A stretch of DNA of 64,000 nt from Waddliaceae bacterium (GTDB taxonomy: Bacteria; Chlamydiota; Chlamydiia; Chlamydiales; GCA-2709385), in the NCBI GenBank assembly GCA_002709385.1, contig PAQS01000021.1:1-64000 (forward strand), read 5' to 3'. This document shows positions 1 to 8,220 of this stretch, piece after piece. Positions within the stretch are counted from its first letter, which is position 1, and each line of letters starts with the position of its first letter. A program made the translations under genes and the position numbers. Below the pieces are notes generated by a model that was not told where the DNA came from, did not search any database, and saw only the letters and a program-made list of their open reading frames with translations.

Positions 1-60
1 AGACTGGTCGTTACTGTTTTCCACTTGTAATAGTTCTGTTGCTCTCTGTTGAATAGCAGT

Positions 61-3000
61 TCAAAAATGGAGAAGAAAATAAGCTCTACTCGTATGTCCT
101 TCATGAATCGCTCGTTTGATAGCATCATTGAGTAATGTTGCATTCATTACAAAATACTCAGGGTTCTCGTGAATTGCTCGGCTAATTAAGTGAGGCATAT
201 GAAAGACTGAATCTAGCCGCCTTTGATAACGTGGATGGTCTAGCAAGTCGGGACGTTGTAGTAGTAAATTAAATATATGCTCGATGTTGTGTGACGATAA
301 TGGAAGAGCAGTACTATTTCTCATCGGTTTATTAGTTACTGGAGAGTGGAGAATTTCCATTTCTTGTTCCCATGGAGCTGGTCTAGCTTCTTTAATTATT
401 TTTCTGTACTTTCCGCCCTGATTAATACTTATTCGCATGGACTCGAGTTCTTTTAAGTATGGGTCGTTTTCTACAAGTTCTTTGAGAGCTGTCTGGTGAT
501 TTTCTCCAATGGATTGGAGTATGCTCATTGCAATATATTTGTGACGGGTGCTGTAGTCATTTGAGTAGATTATCGAATTCAATTGAGCTTTAACTGTATC
601 TTTATAGATCTCAATTGGTGAAAGCGATTGTGTTTTATTTTTTTGTCTATTTGTATTGAATAGACCTCGATTTCTATTTCCAGAATTAACAAAACTTTGT
701 GAAGGTTCCTTTTTATTCCAGTTATTTACCCAAATCTGTAATAAGCTTAAGTTATATTTGGGAAGCCTATGATTCTTAACTTTTTCAAATGATTGTATAA
801 GGTTATCTTCGATTTCTTTGTGTGAAGGATTACAGATAAAATCTACCCAATTTGTTATCCGTAAAAATGAATAATATTCGTCGTTGGCTTCGTCACTTGG
901 TGACTCATTAAAGAGAAGGCGGTCCATAAAAAACTCATCAAGAGGAGGATTTTCTCTTGTGGAATCTTTCAAGTTAAATATTAATCTATTGATTTCGCTC
1001 GAAGAATCAGGGAGAATTTTTATTTGTTCTCCTTTTTCATATTTCAAGCTGTCTTGAAAAAGACGTCCGTTTAAATTTTTATTTAATAAGGGAGCTGTAT
1101 TGATGAGAAGTGTAGTACCACTAGATTTATAAGGTTTCAGGTAGCTCGTTTTTTCTCCGTCAACGCTAGATATTGATAAAGAGAGTTCAATTCTTTTCAT
1201 GGGACAGAGTTGTGCTAGTACTGAAGCGTATTTTTTGTCTAAATATGATTGGTATGCTTTGTCACTCTCTTTACCAGCTGCATCTAGCGTACCCTCTTTT
1301 TTCAATCCATTTAGAGCTCCACGTATATAAGCAAATCCCGCACCCACAGCAGCTCCACCATTTGCTAAAATAGTGTTAACGTTAAAACTGATTTCTCCTA
1401 AGGCTAGGTGTGGGCTATGACTGACATTTTGAATAGATTGAAAACGATGAAGATCTACTACTTGTGAGTCTAATGCTAGTTCTTTGTTTGGGTAATTTTC
1501 GTTTGGGTAAGTATAGTAGACTTGTTCTATATGTTTTCTAACTTCACTTTTTAGGTCTTTATCTGGATATTTTCCTTTTAATTGTTTTTTGAAAAGTTTT
1601 TCTAAAGTTTTACGTGTTCCAGTCTCTTCTGTTTCTTTAGATTGTTTATTTGATAAAAAGCGTTGAACTCCGCGAGCTTTTTCTTCTAAGCCCATAGTCC
1701 TCGCTGAATGAGTAAAATTAACTTCATCTAAGGTCGAGAGGTTAGCGTTTAGATATTTTAGGTTTTCTTTAGGAAAAATAAGACATAGCTCTTCTTGAAA
1801 ACTGAGTTTTGAGCCTTGTGCTTGTTTTTTTAAAAGGACATCTCGCCTAAGATCTAGAAGGTGTACAAGGCAACTCTCAACAACAACAGCGTCTACTTTA
1901 TCTCTTGCATCATAGCGCACATTGCCTGATTTTGCTCGAGATTCAAAGAAACAGTGATGGGCTTTAGATAAGTGATGACTAAGAGTAGCTAACTCTTCTT
2001 CAGATGAATTCTCCACCTTATCCCATACAGCTCCTTCTGGAGGAGGAGCAATTTGGGTGATGGTTTGGCGATAGATTTTCATAGCAAGTTCATTATTTCC
2101 ATTCTCTACTAGGTCATCTAAACGTTTTGCTAATGATGCTAGTGCTTCTGTAAGTGCAGAAACTTCTATTTGATCTGTGGAGAAGGCTTTTTTAATAATA
2201 AGTAGTCGATCAAGATCTTCGCAGCCAATAGGGGCTGCTGTAACATGGTCAAGAGCTTCTTCAAGAGAAGGCGGCATATTTTTATCGATATGGGAAGAAA
2301 AGGGGCTTGTAGAAATTTGGTTTAATTCATTTTCTAAATTTTTATTTGTTTCGGCGATCTTTTCTAGCTCTTTAATAACGACTACTAACCGTGCCCCTAG
2401 ATCGTTTTGTTCATTTTCAGTATTTTCTTCGCTTGTCTTTTGAATCTCTGGAACGTTACTGTTTTTAAGTTCGTGATATAGAACCCGTGCCTCATCCCGT
2501 GATAAGTCATTTATACGGCCTCCAGATTTCTCTATTCGTCGTTCTAGTTTAGTTAGTCTTGATCGTTTTATATCGATTGCCGCTTCAATTTGATCTAAGC
2601 GATGAGCTAAGAGAGTATCGCTCAATTTTATTTTGTCTTTTTCTACGGCATCAGGATAGTGAAGACGTATATTTTCATGGATGAGCTTAACAGGGTCTTC
2701 ATGTAATAAGTTGCGTCTTTCTTCTTTTGTAGGAGAGGCTTTGGCTCCGGAGCTCATCCACAATTGTCGACGGAAATCCTCCACTTCTCGAGGGGGAGAG
2801 GGAATATAGCTAGATGCCTCAGATTCCGTATCTTCTTGTACGTTTTCTTTTTCACCACTAAGATTCAAGATGGAATGAGCGGATAAATACACAGCACTGA
2901 TCAGTTCTGAGTCGCTTAGGCTGCTCTCTTTTGCAGGTAAACTTAAGGCTAATGAAGCGCCCAAATAGGCTTTGAATATTTCCCAATTATGCTCTTCATT

Positions 3001-3936
3001 TGTCCAAGTATAGTCACGCACAAGAGGTTCTTTAATAGAACCATAGCGCATTTCTGATAATGCAAGCTGCCCCTGGTCGTTTTTATAGAAATTGAGAAGA
3101 ACGGGCTCAAATGCTCCATCTTCCCTCCAAAACCCGCTAGGAATCATCGCAAGGTTATTGCCATTTTCTTCAGAATTCAAGCGATCTTTGATTTTTTCTG
3201 ATAAGTTTTTAATAAGTGTTTCACGATCTATGCCTTTATCCCAATCCATAGCAAAGTCATGTGCTTCTGCTAAGTGATTGAGTAGGGTAAGAGAGTTTTT
3301 ATCGTCAGATAAGTCAAAAGATTCAAGGCAAACACCTAGAGCATCACTTAAAGCTTGTTCAGATCGGGGCATGTTAAGTGAACGTAAAGTAGAGCGGTCG
3401 GTGGTTTTTGCTCCTAGAATAACGTTAACTAGGGTAAGTGGACCAGCAGCTATGGTCCATAAAAATTGCACTTGTTGAAAAGGCTTCGGACAAGCTTTTT
3501 TAGTACGTTTCCAGACTTCCCGCAAAGTTGCTCGTCGAGTAGGGAGTATAGATCCTCCACGCTTTTCTTCTAAGTGGCGTCTATGTAAAGCAACGTTTAA
3601 GAGTACATCTTGCTGTGTTGACGGCGTATTTTTATCAAAACACTCTTCTCTAGAAATACAGTAATCGCCTTTGTTAGTATGAATCCAAAAAAATGCATTT
3701 GTAGTATTTCTGCTTTCGTTTTTATTCACCTGCTTAAGTTGATAACTATTTTCATTCGTTGAATTAAGTGAGCATAATTTAACTGATTCTATATTTTCGT
3801 TATTTTTGAGAATTTTAATGAATTTTTCTAGGTTGTGTATTTGTTTTACGGGTCTTTGCGAAATATTTATATTATCGTAGTTGTTTGTGTAGTTGTTTAT
3901 GTCTATGTTTCTGTTGTATTCTATTGGAGAAGTCAA
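61..3936 (-). CDS. giant helical hypothetical protein, possibly truncated
   Basis: I do not recognise a named family for this 1291-residue protein. It is mostly polar and predicted helical, with a likely coiled-coil or charged stretch at about residues 430-560. There is a short Gly/Ala-rich hydrophobic segment near residue 860 and a helical-repeat-like C-terminus rich in Leu, His and Asn. Layout and composition resemble the N-terminal part of the giant chlamydial proteins, such as the one at the other end of this window. The start is TTG at 3936, because no in-frame ATG lies upstream of a stop and the first internal Met is far downstream; a weak AGG sits before it. The stop TGA at 61-63 cuts the protein in the middle of an apparent helix. 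The same frame stays open for the remaining 20 codons to the window edge, so the gene may carry a nonsense mutation. It could be a secreted effector; that is inference. Confidence 0.7.
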   Translation of the reverse strand: MTSPIEYNRNIDINNYTNNYDNINISQRPVKQIHNLEKFIKILKNNENIESVKLCSLNSTNENSYQLKQVNKNESRNTTNAFFWIHTNKGDYCISREECFDKNTPSTQQDVLLNVALHRRHLEEKRGGSILPTRRATLREVWKRTKKACPKPFQQVQFLWTIAAGPLTLVNVILGAKTTDRSTLRSLNMPRSEQALSDALGVCLESFDLSDDKNSLTLLNHLAEAHDFAMDWDKGIDRETLIKNLSEKIKDRLNSEENGNNLAMIPSGFWREDGAFEPVLLNFYKNDQGQLALSEMRYGSIKEPLVRDYTWTNEEHNWEIFKAYLGASLALSLPAKESSLSDSELISAVYLSAHSILNLSGEKENVQEDTESEASSYIPSPPREVEDFRRQLWMSSGAKASPTKEERRNLLHEDPVKLIHENIRLHYPDAVEKDKIKLSDTLLAHRLDQIEAAIDIKRSRLTKLERRIEKSGGRINDLSRDEARVLYHELKNSNVPEIQKTSEENTENEQNDLGARLVVVIKELEKIAETNKNLENELNQISTSPFSSHIDKNMPPSLEEALDHVTAAPIGCEDLDRLLIIKKAFSTDQIEVSALTEALASLAKRLDDLVENGNNELAMKIYRQTITQIAPPPEGAVWDKVENSSEEELATLSHHLSKAHHCFFESRAKSGNVRYDARDKVDAVVVESCLVHLLDLRRDVLLKKQAQGSKLSFQEELCLIFPKENLKYLNANLSTLDEVNFTHSARTMGLEEKARGVQRFLSNKQSKETEETGTRKTLEKLFKKQLKGKYPDKDLKSEVRKHIEQVYYTYPNENYPNKELALDSQVVDLHRFQSIQNVSHSPHLALGEISFNVNTILANGGAAVGAGFAYIRGALNGLKKEGTLDAAGKESDKAYQSYLDKKYASVLAQLCPMKRIELSLSISSVDGEKTSYLKPYKSSGTTLLINTAPLLNKNLNGRLFQDSLKYEKGEQIKILPDSSSEINRLIFNLKDSTRENPPLDEFFMDRLLFNESPSDEANDEYYSFLRITNWVDFICNPSHKEIEDNLIQSFEKVKNHRLPKYNLSLLQIWVNNWNKKEPSQSFVNSGNRNRGLFNTNRQKNKTQSLSPIEIYKDTVKAQLNSIIYSNDYSTRHKYIAMSILQSIGENHQTALKELVENDPYLKELESMRISINQGGKYRKIIKEARPAPWEQEMEILHSPVTNKPMRNSTALPLSSHNIEHIFNLLLQRPDLLDHPRYQRRLDSVFHMPHLISRAIHENPEYFVMNATLLNDAIKRAIHEGHTSRAYFLLHF

Positions 3937-4441
3937 AACGCTACCTATAAATAAAAAATAACAGTTGTCTAATTTTAATTTTTATTGTTAATTATTTAAA
4001 TTTATTTTTTTGTATTTCTTTTTGTTTAAAGTATCTTTGAAGTTGAGTTGTTTAGTTAACTTAAAAACCTATTAAATAAACAAAAAAAGCAAGTTTGAAT
4101 TTATTCAGTGAGATTTGTAGTACTTTTATATTAAGCTTAGAGGAGGGGACGCTTCCGATTCGTTTATGATGGTAGGATTGGTAGTCATGAAAGGCTTAAT
4201 CACTAAACAATTTGTTGCAAATAGGTGATAAAACCAATCCCTAATGATACCAAGAATGAACTTGAATATATATAGGGGGCAAGGAGCAATTCCTTTAGTT
4301 GTTGCGAAGGCTGGCTATTTAGGTAGAATAGCTATAGTCGTTCTCCCAATTTCACTCGTTGTTGATGTGATCAGCTTTGTTTTCCTTACGCTATTCAGTG
4401 TTTCTGAATTGAATAAAGGGTAAAACATAACGCTAAGTATT
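3937..4441. other. gene-poor AT-rich stretch
   Basis: These 505 bases separate the giant-protein gene from the ankyrin gene. The first 200 bases are very AT-rich and probably carry the leftward promoter of the giant protein. The second half contains a possible decayed gene on the + strand, listed separately. I see no RNA gene and no clear terminator. Confidence 0.6.
4166..4423 (+). pseudogene. possible relic of a small hydrophobic-protein gene
   Basis: An ATG-initiated stretch of 20 codons (4166-4228) ends in TGA TAA. In the same frame a second stretch from ATG 4244 runs 59 codons to TAA 4421-4423. The second part encodes a Tyr-Leu-Gly-Arg segment followed by about 25 hydrophobic residues (rich in Ile, Val, Leu), then a short polar tail. 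That looks like the membrane-anchor part of a larger protein. A purine-rich AGAGGAGGGG lies at about 4139-4148, too far from the first ATG to be a normal ribosome-binding site. Two in-frame pieces separated by a double stop suggest decay, but a chance open frame cannot be excluded. Confidence 0.3.
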
Positions 4442-4924
4442 TTATCTTGAGTATTGAGCAAGATATTGGCTGACATCTACATTGCCTACTTTATTTGCTA
4501 TCTCAAGGGCAGTAAGCCCTTTTGGGAAAGAGATGCCATTACTAATACTCCAATCAGTTTTTTCCCTTGTTTTTGCATGGATATTTGCACCGGCTAAAAC
4601 CAGTACTTTCACTGTTTCTAAAGCGTTACCTTCGTTGTTCCAATGATGACAAGCCGCATAGTGAAGGGGAGTCCATCCTTGTTTGTTGGCTTTGTTCAGT
4701 AAACCTTTTCCCGAAACCATATTGTTCAATATATAAGCGACTCGCTGGTAATTTCCTTGCAAGGCACTTAGTGAAAGAAGGTTATCACCTCGTCCTGTAG
4801 TAACGTTTAGATTAAGACAAGAGATAGTGGATGCGTATCTTATAAAGTCTTCAAGTGGAGGATTTAGAGCCATGGTGTAGTTGAGTAATGTGTGGCTGGT
4901 GTTGATTACTTTTGCTGAGCTCAT
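4442..4924 (-). CDS. ankyrin-repeat protein
   Basis: A small protein of 160 residues. From about residue 45 it shows two to three ankyrin-type repeats. The clearest has the sequence Gly-Trp-Thr-Pro-Leu-His-Tyr-Ala-Ala at about residues 83-91, followed by a Val-Lys-Val-Leu-Val-Leu-Ala-Gly-Ala-Asn helix-turn. A later degenerate repeat contains Gly-Leu-Thr-Ala-Leu-Glu-Ile-Ala. No signal peptide or membrane segment is seen. Ankyrin proteins bind other proteins and are common candidate effectors in intracellular bacteria; a host target is inference. The ATG at 4924 has only a weak upstream purine tract. The gene stands alone, leftward, between two unrelated genes. Confidence 0.8.
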   Translation of the reverse strand: MSSAKVINTSHTLLNYTMALNPPLEDFIRYASTISCLNLNVTTGRGDNLLSLSALQGNYQRVAYILNNMVSGKGLLNKANKQGWTPLHYAACHHWNNEGNALETVKVLVLAGANIHAKTREKTDWSISNGISFPKGLTALEIANKVGNVDVSQYLAQYSR

Positions 4925-5076
4925 ACTTGGGTGAGGTCCTGGTTTTTTTATGTTGATTTGGTGGCTATATTGCGGAGTAAGTGTTTTAATATCAAGAAGT
5001 AATGGGGAGATGGTTTTGCATATTATTAAAAATTTACCAAAGAGGCACTGAGATAAATGAGAAAGAGCCTAGGGGA

Positions 5077-6684
5077 TTACTCTTGGGTATCTTTAGCAAG
5101 AATATTATCTCTAATAGCAGCTTCCATAACCGCTGCCTGATAAGGCCTATTCGAAAGAATCGAAACTGTGATGCCATTTGATAGAAAACTTCCAAGAAAA
5201 GAGCTAGCAGAGTTAATCCGTCCGCCATGAGAGATCTCTCCTTCTTCCGGATAGAATTCGCCTCCATACTGACGAACAAGAGCGTTGAACTCGTCATCTT
5301 TAAACATGTCTGCCGCCCACTCTCCGAATTTTAATAGATCCTCAGCAGAAATCCAATAGCCTCCTGCTGGACCTCCTGCGATATGGGGAGCAATCAGATC
5401 ATGTTCGTTGTAATGAGCTTTTTCTGGTTTCTCCGAACTAAATGAAGACAAAGCAGCAGGTTTGATGACAAACTCCTCTAGTATTTCGGAGTAAGTTTTT
5501 TTTGTTTCATGTGTTTGGTTGTAGTGATGTTGAATCGATAAACCCACTAAAAGAATACCAAGATTGCTATAATGGCTCTGTCCACTCTCTAAAGGAATGA
5601 TCGTTTCTTCTGCATAATGCAAGAAGTCTTCAGCTGTTTCAATTTTTGGGATTGCACTGTTTTCTGTAATTGCTTGGAAAATAGCAGCCCCATAGCTACC
5701 CATATAGTCTCCCAAGCCACCTTGATGTAACATGATTTGATGCATAGTGGGGGCCTTACTTTTTCTAAGGTGGACTTTTACCTTACTGGGTAGACTCTCA
5801 ATCACTGAGAAATCTAACTGAATGGGTGCATCAAGAGCCTCTTTTGCAATGATTCCTTTTTTAATCATCTGAATAGCCAGAATTCCCGTGAAAACTTTCC
5901 CCACTGAATGTATTGCGAATGGGGTCGCAGAATCATCAATATTTTCAGAAGCCAATGTATGCGTTTTAGTACCATCGGAAAGGCTTATAACTCCAGAAAA
6001 TCCCGTCTCCTTTATATACTGCCATATTTGTCTTAGCTCTTGAGTTGTAATAGGGCCTCTATTTGGATTAGGAGGAGGTGATGGTGGTATAAGTTCTAAT
6101 CCCTCTAAATAGTTGATCGTTCTTGCAATTCCCAATGGGAGAGTTTCAAACAAAACTAAAAAATCATTCTCCTTAGCAGCCTTCAAGGACTCTTTCAGTG
6201 CTTTTGCTAGTATATCATCAATATTTACAGTTGGGTCATACCGTGAACAGCTACGTATAAATCCAATAAACGCTTCGTGGTTATGATTTGGGTCATTTTT
6301 TACTCTAAGTTCCCAGTACTTCTTAGCAATCGATCTCTTTAGTTTTGTTTCTTTACTTAACCATGAATCAGCTCTTTTGAGGTTTTTAATGCCAAGAGTC
6401 TGAATGCCTACATCGTACATCCTATCAATGAGACATATTGAAACATGGCTAATAAGAGGAAGCTCCTTGAAGTTCCGGGTGAGCTCTTCGATCGAGGATG
6501 GATTATTTTTGAGAGCTTGCTCTAGAAACATTTCGATTGTTTTAGTATCAGCTCCATTGTCCGAAATGACGAAGGATTTCCTAGAAGATGACTGAGGGTT
6601 GTAAGATTTTGTATTCGTCGAGCGAAGGTCAAAATCATAAGTATTGCTTTCAGTCGTAATCTTAAAATGAAAATCACTATCCAT
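5077..6684 (-). CDS. serine hydrolase, beta-lactamase/DD-peptidase fold
   Basis: The C-terminal two thirds is a class C beta-lactamase-type serine hydrolase (Pfam Beta-lactamase). All three active-site elements are visible: Ser-Val-Gly-Lys (SxxK, catalytic Ser and Lys) near residue 258, Tyr-Ser-Asn (YxN) near residue 370, and His-Gly-Gly (the KTG equivalent) near residue 485. A Gly-Gly-Leu-Gly-Asp loop lies between them. The first 190 residues are a separate helical, charged region of unknown role, followed by a short Pro-rich linker. I see no signal peptide, so a periplasmic peptidoglycan role is not obvious; an esterase or peptidase is equally possible. I chose ATG 6684 over the upstream TTG at 6696. 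The gene is monocistronic, as both neighbours have their own long gaps. Confidence 0.82.
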   Translation of the reverse strand: MDSDFHFKITTESNTYDFDLRSTNTKSYNPQSSSRKSFVISDNGADTKTIEMFLEQALKNNPSSIEELTRNFKELPLISHVSICLIDRMYDVGIQTLGIKNLKRADSWLSKETKLKRSIAKKYWELRVKNDPNHNHEAFIGFIRSCSRYDPTVNIDDILAKALKESLKAAKENDFLVLFETLPLGIARTINYLEGLELIPPSPPPNPNRGPITTQELRQIWQYIKETGFSGVISLSDGTKTHTLASENIDDSATPFAIHSVGKVFTGILAIQMIKKGIIAKEALDAPIQLDFSVIESLPSKVKVHLRKSKAPTMHQIMLHQGGLGDYMGSYGAAIFQAITENSAIPKIETAEDFLHYAEETIIPLESGQSHYSNLGILLVGLSIQHHYNQTHETKKTYSEILEEFVIKPAALSSFSSEKPEKAHYNEHDLIAPHIAGGPAGGYWISAEDLLKFGEWAADMFKDDEFNALVRQYGGEFYPEEGEISHGGRINSASSFLGSFLSNGITVSILSNRPYQAAVMEAAIRDNILAKDTQE

Positions 6685-6774
6685 TATGAGCACCAAAATA
6701 AATAAGTGGATTTAGGATAGCAAAATAGCGGCTGTTTGCAAAAACTAATTTGCTTCTCTCTTGATAGTTTTATG

Positions 6775-7263
6775 CTATTTAAGCGATTTTTCTATGGTCG
6801 AAACCTTAATAACCATCGTCATTGGCCGCTCTTTTAATGTCTTAAAGCCATACCTTGAATAAAAACTAACTGCTTTCTCATTTTTAGCATCTACAACCAC
6901 TACGCGTCCCCCCATACCATTGGAGAGGTTCAAGCATTTTTTTAAAGCATGTTGTAAAATCATGGCTCCTACTCCTTTTCCCTGAAGCTTCAGAGAAACT
7001 GCTAAACGACCAATTCTAATTGCAGGAACCGAAGGATATGGCACACCTCTTCCTTCTTTTGGAATCAAATCTTTTTGTAATTCCGAAGGAGAAACACTGT
7101 AGTAAGCAATGACTTTAGACTGATCATCCATTGCTACCATAGTTAACGAAAGCCGTTGCTTTGCTTCTTGGATAGCTCGTTTTAGCAAAAAATCGTTAAG
7201 CTCTTTCACACCACAATCAAAACCTTCTAGGTTGATTTTAGTACTGAGTTTTTGAAAATTCAT
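6775..7263 (-). CDS. GNAT acetyltransferase toxin, TacT-like
   Basis: A GCN5-type N-acetyltransferase of 162 residues, the usual length of TacT/AtaT-class toxins, which acetylate the amino acid on charged tRNA. The N-terminus (Phe-Asp-Cys-Gly-Val-Lys-Glu-Leu-Asn-Asp-Phe-Leu) matches the family opening. Motif A, the acetyl-CoA pyrophosphate loop, is Gln94-Gly-Lys-Gly-Val-Gly99. A Tyr-Gly-Phe sequence places the likely general acid at Tyr138. It starts 4 bases after the stop of the partner antitoxin gene at 7268-7540, so the two form a typical antitoxin-first operon. Family membership is clear; which tRNA or other substrate it modifies is not. Confidence 0.85.
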   Translation of the reverse strand: MNFQKLSTKINLEGFDCGVKELNDFLLKRAIQEAKQRLSLTMVAMDDQSKVIAYYSVSPSELQKDLIPKEGRGVPYPSVPAIRIGRLAVSLKLQGKGVGAMILQHALKKCLNLSNGMGGRVVVVDAKNEKAVSFYSRYGFKTLKERPMTMVIKVSTIEKSLK

Positions 7264-7267
7264 TTGC

Positions 7268-7540
7268 CTACTTCTTCTGCATCAGTTTTTGGAGATTCTC
7301 GTTTGGCTCGTCGTCAGCCTCTAAAATCTTCTCAAAGTTTTCCCACTCCTTATCTGAAAGATAGAGAGGAGAAGAAGTTGACTGGGTTCTTTCGTATTCT
7401 CTCTTCGAAAGGAATTCGACAGGTTCTAAAATTAATCGATCATTATCCTCGATGATTCGGAAGTGCTGACCCGCAGCAGCTTTACCCAGGTTAATTCTTC
7501 CTTGTGTGTCCGCAGACCTAACGTTCTCTATTTCAGCCAT
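7268..7540 (-). CDS. antitoxin, AbrB-like N-terminus with TacA-like tail
   Basis: A 90-residue protein directly upstream of the TacT-like toxin. Residues 8-41 look like a swapped-hairpin AbrB/MazE DNA-binding domain (Asp-Thr-Gln-Gly-Arg-Ile-Asn-Leu-Gly, then Leu-Ile-Leu-Glu-Pro-Val). Residues 57-88 carry Leu-Ser-Asp-Lys-Glu-Trp-Glu-Asn-Phe and a Pro-Asn-Glu-Asn-Leu tail, which resembles the toxin-binding C-terminus of DUF1778/TacA antitoxins. TacA antitoxins normally have a ribbon-helix-helix N-terminus, so this appears to be a domain swap. ATG 7540 follows a perfect AAGGAGG. An extended -10 promoter and a 21-base inverted repeat lie just upstream, consistent with autoregulation. Confidence 0.75.
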   Translation of the reverse strand: MAEIENVRSADTQGRINLGKAAAGQHFRIIEDNDRLILEPVEFLSKREYERTQSTSSPLYLSDKEWENFEKILEADDEPNENLQKLMQKK

Positions 7541-7562
7541 ACCGACCTCCTTATTCTTTCCT

Positions 7563-7568
7563 ATTATA
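7563..7568 (-). promoter_or_regulatory. extended -10 promoter of the toxin-antitoxin operon
   Basis: On the minus strand TGTTATAAT gives a perfect -10 hexamer with the TGn extension. It lies 22 bases before the antitoxin ATG. No good -35 is visible, as is usual for extended -10 promoters. The start of transcription would fall near 7556, leaving a very short leader that carries AAGGAGG. Confidence 0.6.
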
Positions 7569-7598
7569 ACATATTTCTTTTTAGTAAAAAAGGTTTTT

Positions 7599-7619
7599 AG
7601 GTAAAATCCCTTTTTACCT
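7599..7619. promoter_or_regulatory. inverted-repeat operator of the toxin-antitoxin operon
   Basis: AGGTAAAA and TTTTACCT form perfect 8-base arms around a 5-base centre. The repeat sits about 30 bases upstream of the -10 element, at or just behind the -35 position. This is a plausible binding site for the dimeric AbrB-like antitoxin. The role is inferred from position. Confidence 0.5.
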
Positions 7620-7752
7620 ATTAGTGTTTATGTTTTTATCGATAAATGAATTGAAAGAAGTTTTATTTACAATTCAGAAAGCTAAGAAGTAAAACAAAGA
7701 AATAGAACTTCTGTTTAAGATAATGATTATAAGTATTTTATATGTAGAAAGT

Positions 7753-8217
7753 TTAAGGGGTGAGGCCGAAGGCGCGTCCACTTCCTCCAGGGCCTTCGCT
7801 TGTTGTACCTGCTGGGGTTTCTCCACGCTCGATGATGCCTTTCCAAGTCTCTGCTTTTTTGGCAAAATAACTCAAAAATTCAAAAACCTCTTCCGCTGTG
7901 ACTTCTTTTAAAGCTAATGAATCAAAAAGAAGCAAGGTCTCTGTTTGAGTGCTATAAGCAAACTTGCCATAACGTGGCTCTGGGCGGCCATTTGCCTGTA
8001 AGGCATGAGCCATGATTTCTCGGCGATACGCTCCAGGTGGTATCGGACCAAGGTCAGCCCCAATCATCAATGCTTCTTCTTCACCATCTGGCTCCATTTG
8101 TATTTTGATTCCATTTTCTAGAGTAAATAAGCAGGTGTTTTTTTCGTCAGCTTTTAACTCAGAATTGAACAGCTTCCCTAAATCATGAATAAGATCAGAA
8201 AATACTTCACCAGCCAT
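7753..8217 (-). CDS. scc1: type III secretion chaperone, Scc1/SycE family
   Basis: A 154-residue protein of the CesT/SycE class, small, acidic and without membrane segments. Its N-terminus (Leu-Ile-His-Asp-Leu-Gly-Lys-Leu) and mid-part (a Gly-Pro-Ile-Pro turn, then Leu-Gln-Ala-Asn-Gly) fit the alpha-beta fold of these dimeric chaperones. A Gly/Thr/Ser-rich tail follows. It begins 3 bases after copN, the arrangement of Scc1 (CT088) and CopN (CT089) in Chlamydia, where Scc1 with Scc4 binds the CopN N-terminus and delivers it to the secretion gate. It is the last gene of the leftward operon. The name rests on family resemblance plus synteny. Confidence 0.85.
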   Translation of the reverse strand: MAGEVFSDLIHDLGKLFNSELKADEKNTCLFTLENGIKIQMEPDGEEEALMIGADLGPIPPGAYRREIMAHALQANGRPEPRYGKFAYSTQTETLLLFDSLALKEVTAEEVFEFLSYFAKKAETWKGIIERGETPAGTTSEGPGGSGRAFGLTP

Positions 8218-8220
8218 ACA

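Noticed and set aside
7635-7646. Palindrome TTTATCGATAAA upstream of the toxin-antitoxin promoter
   Set aside because: It is a short AT-rich palindrome without link to a promoter element; the AGGTAAAA repeat is better placed.
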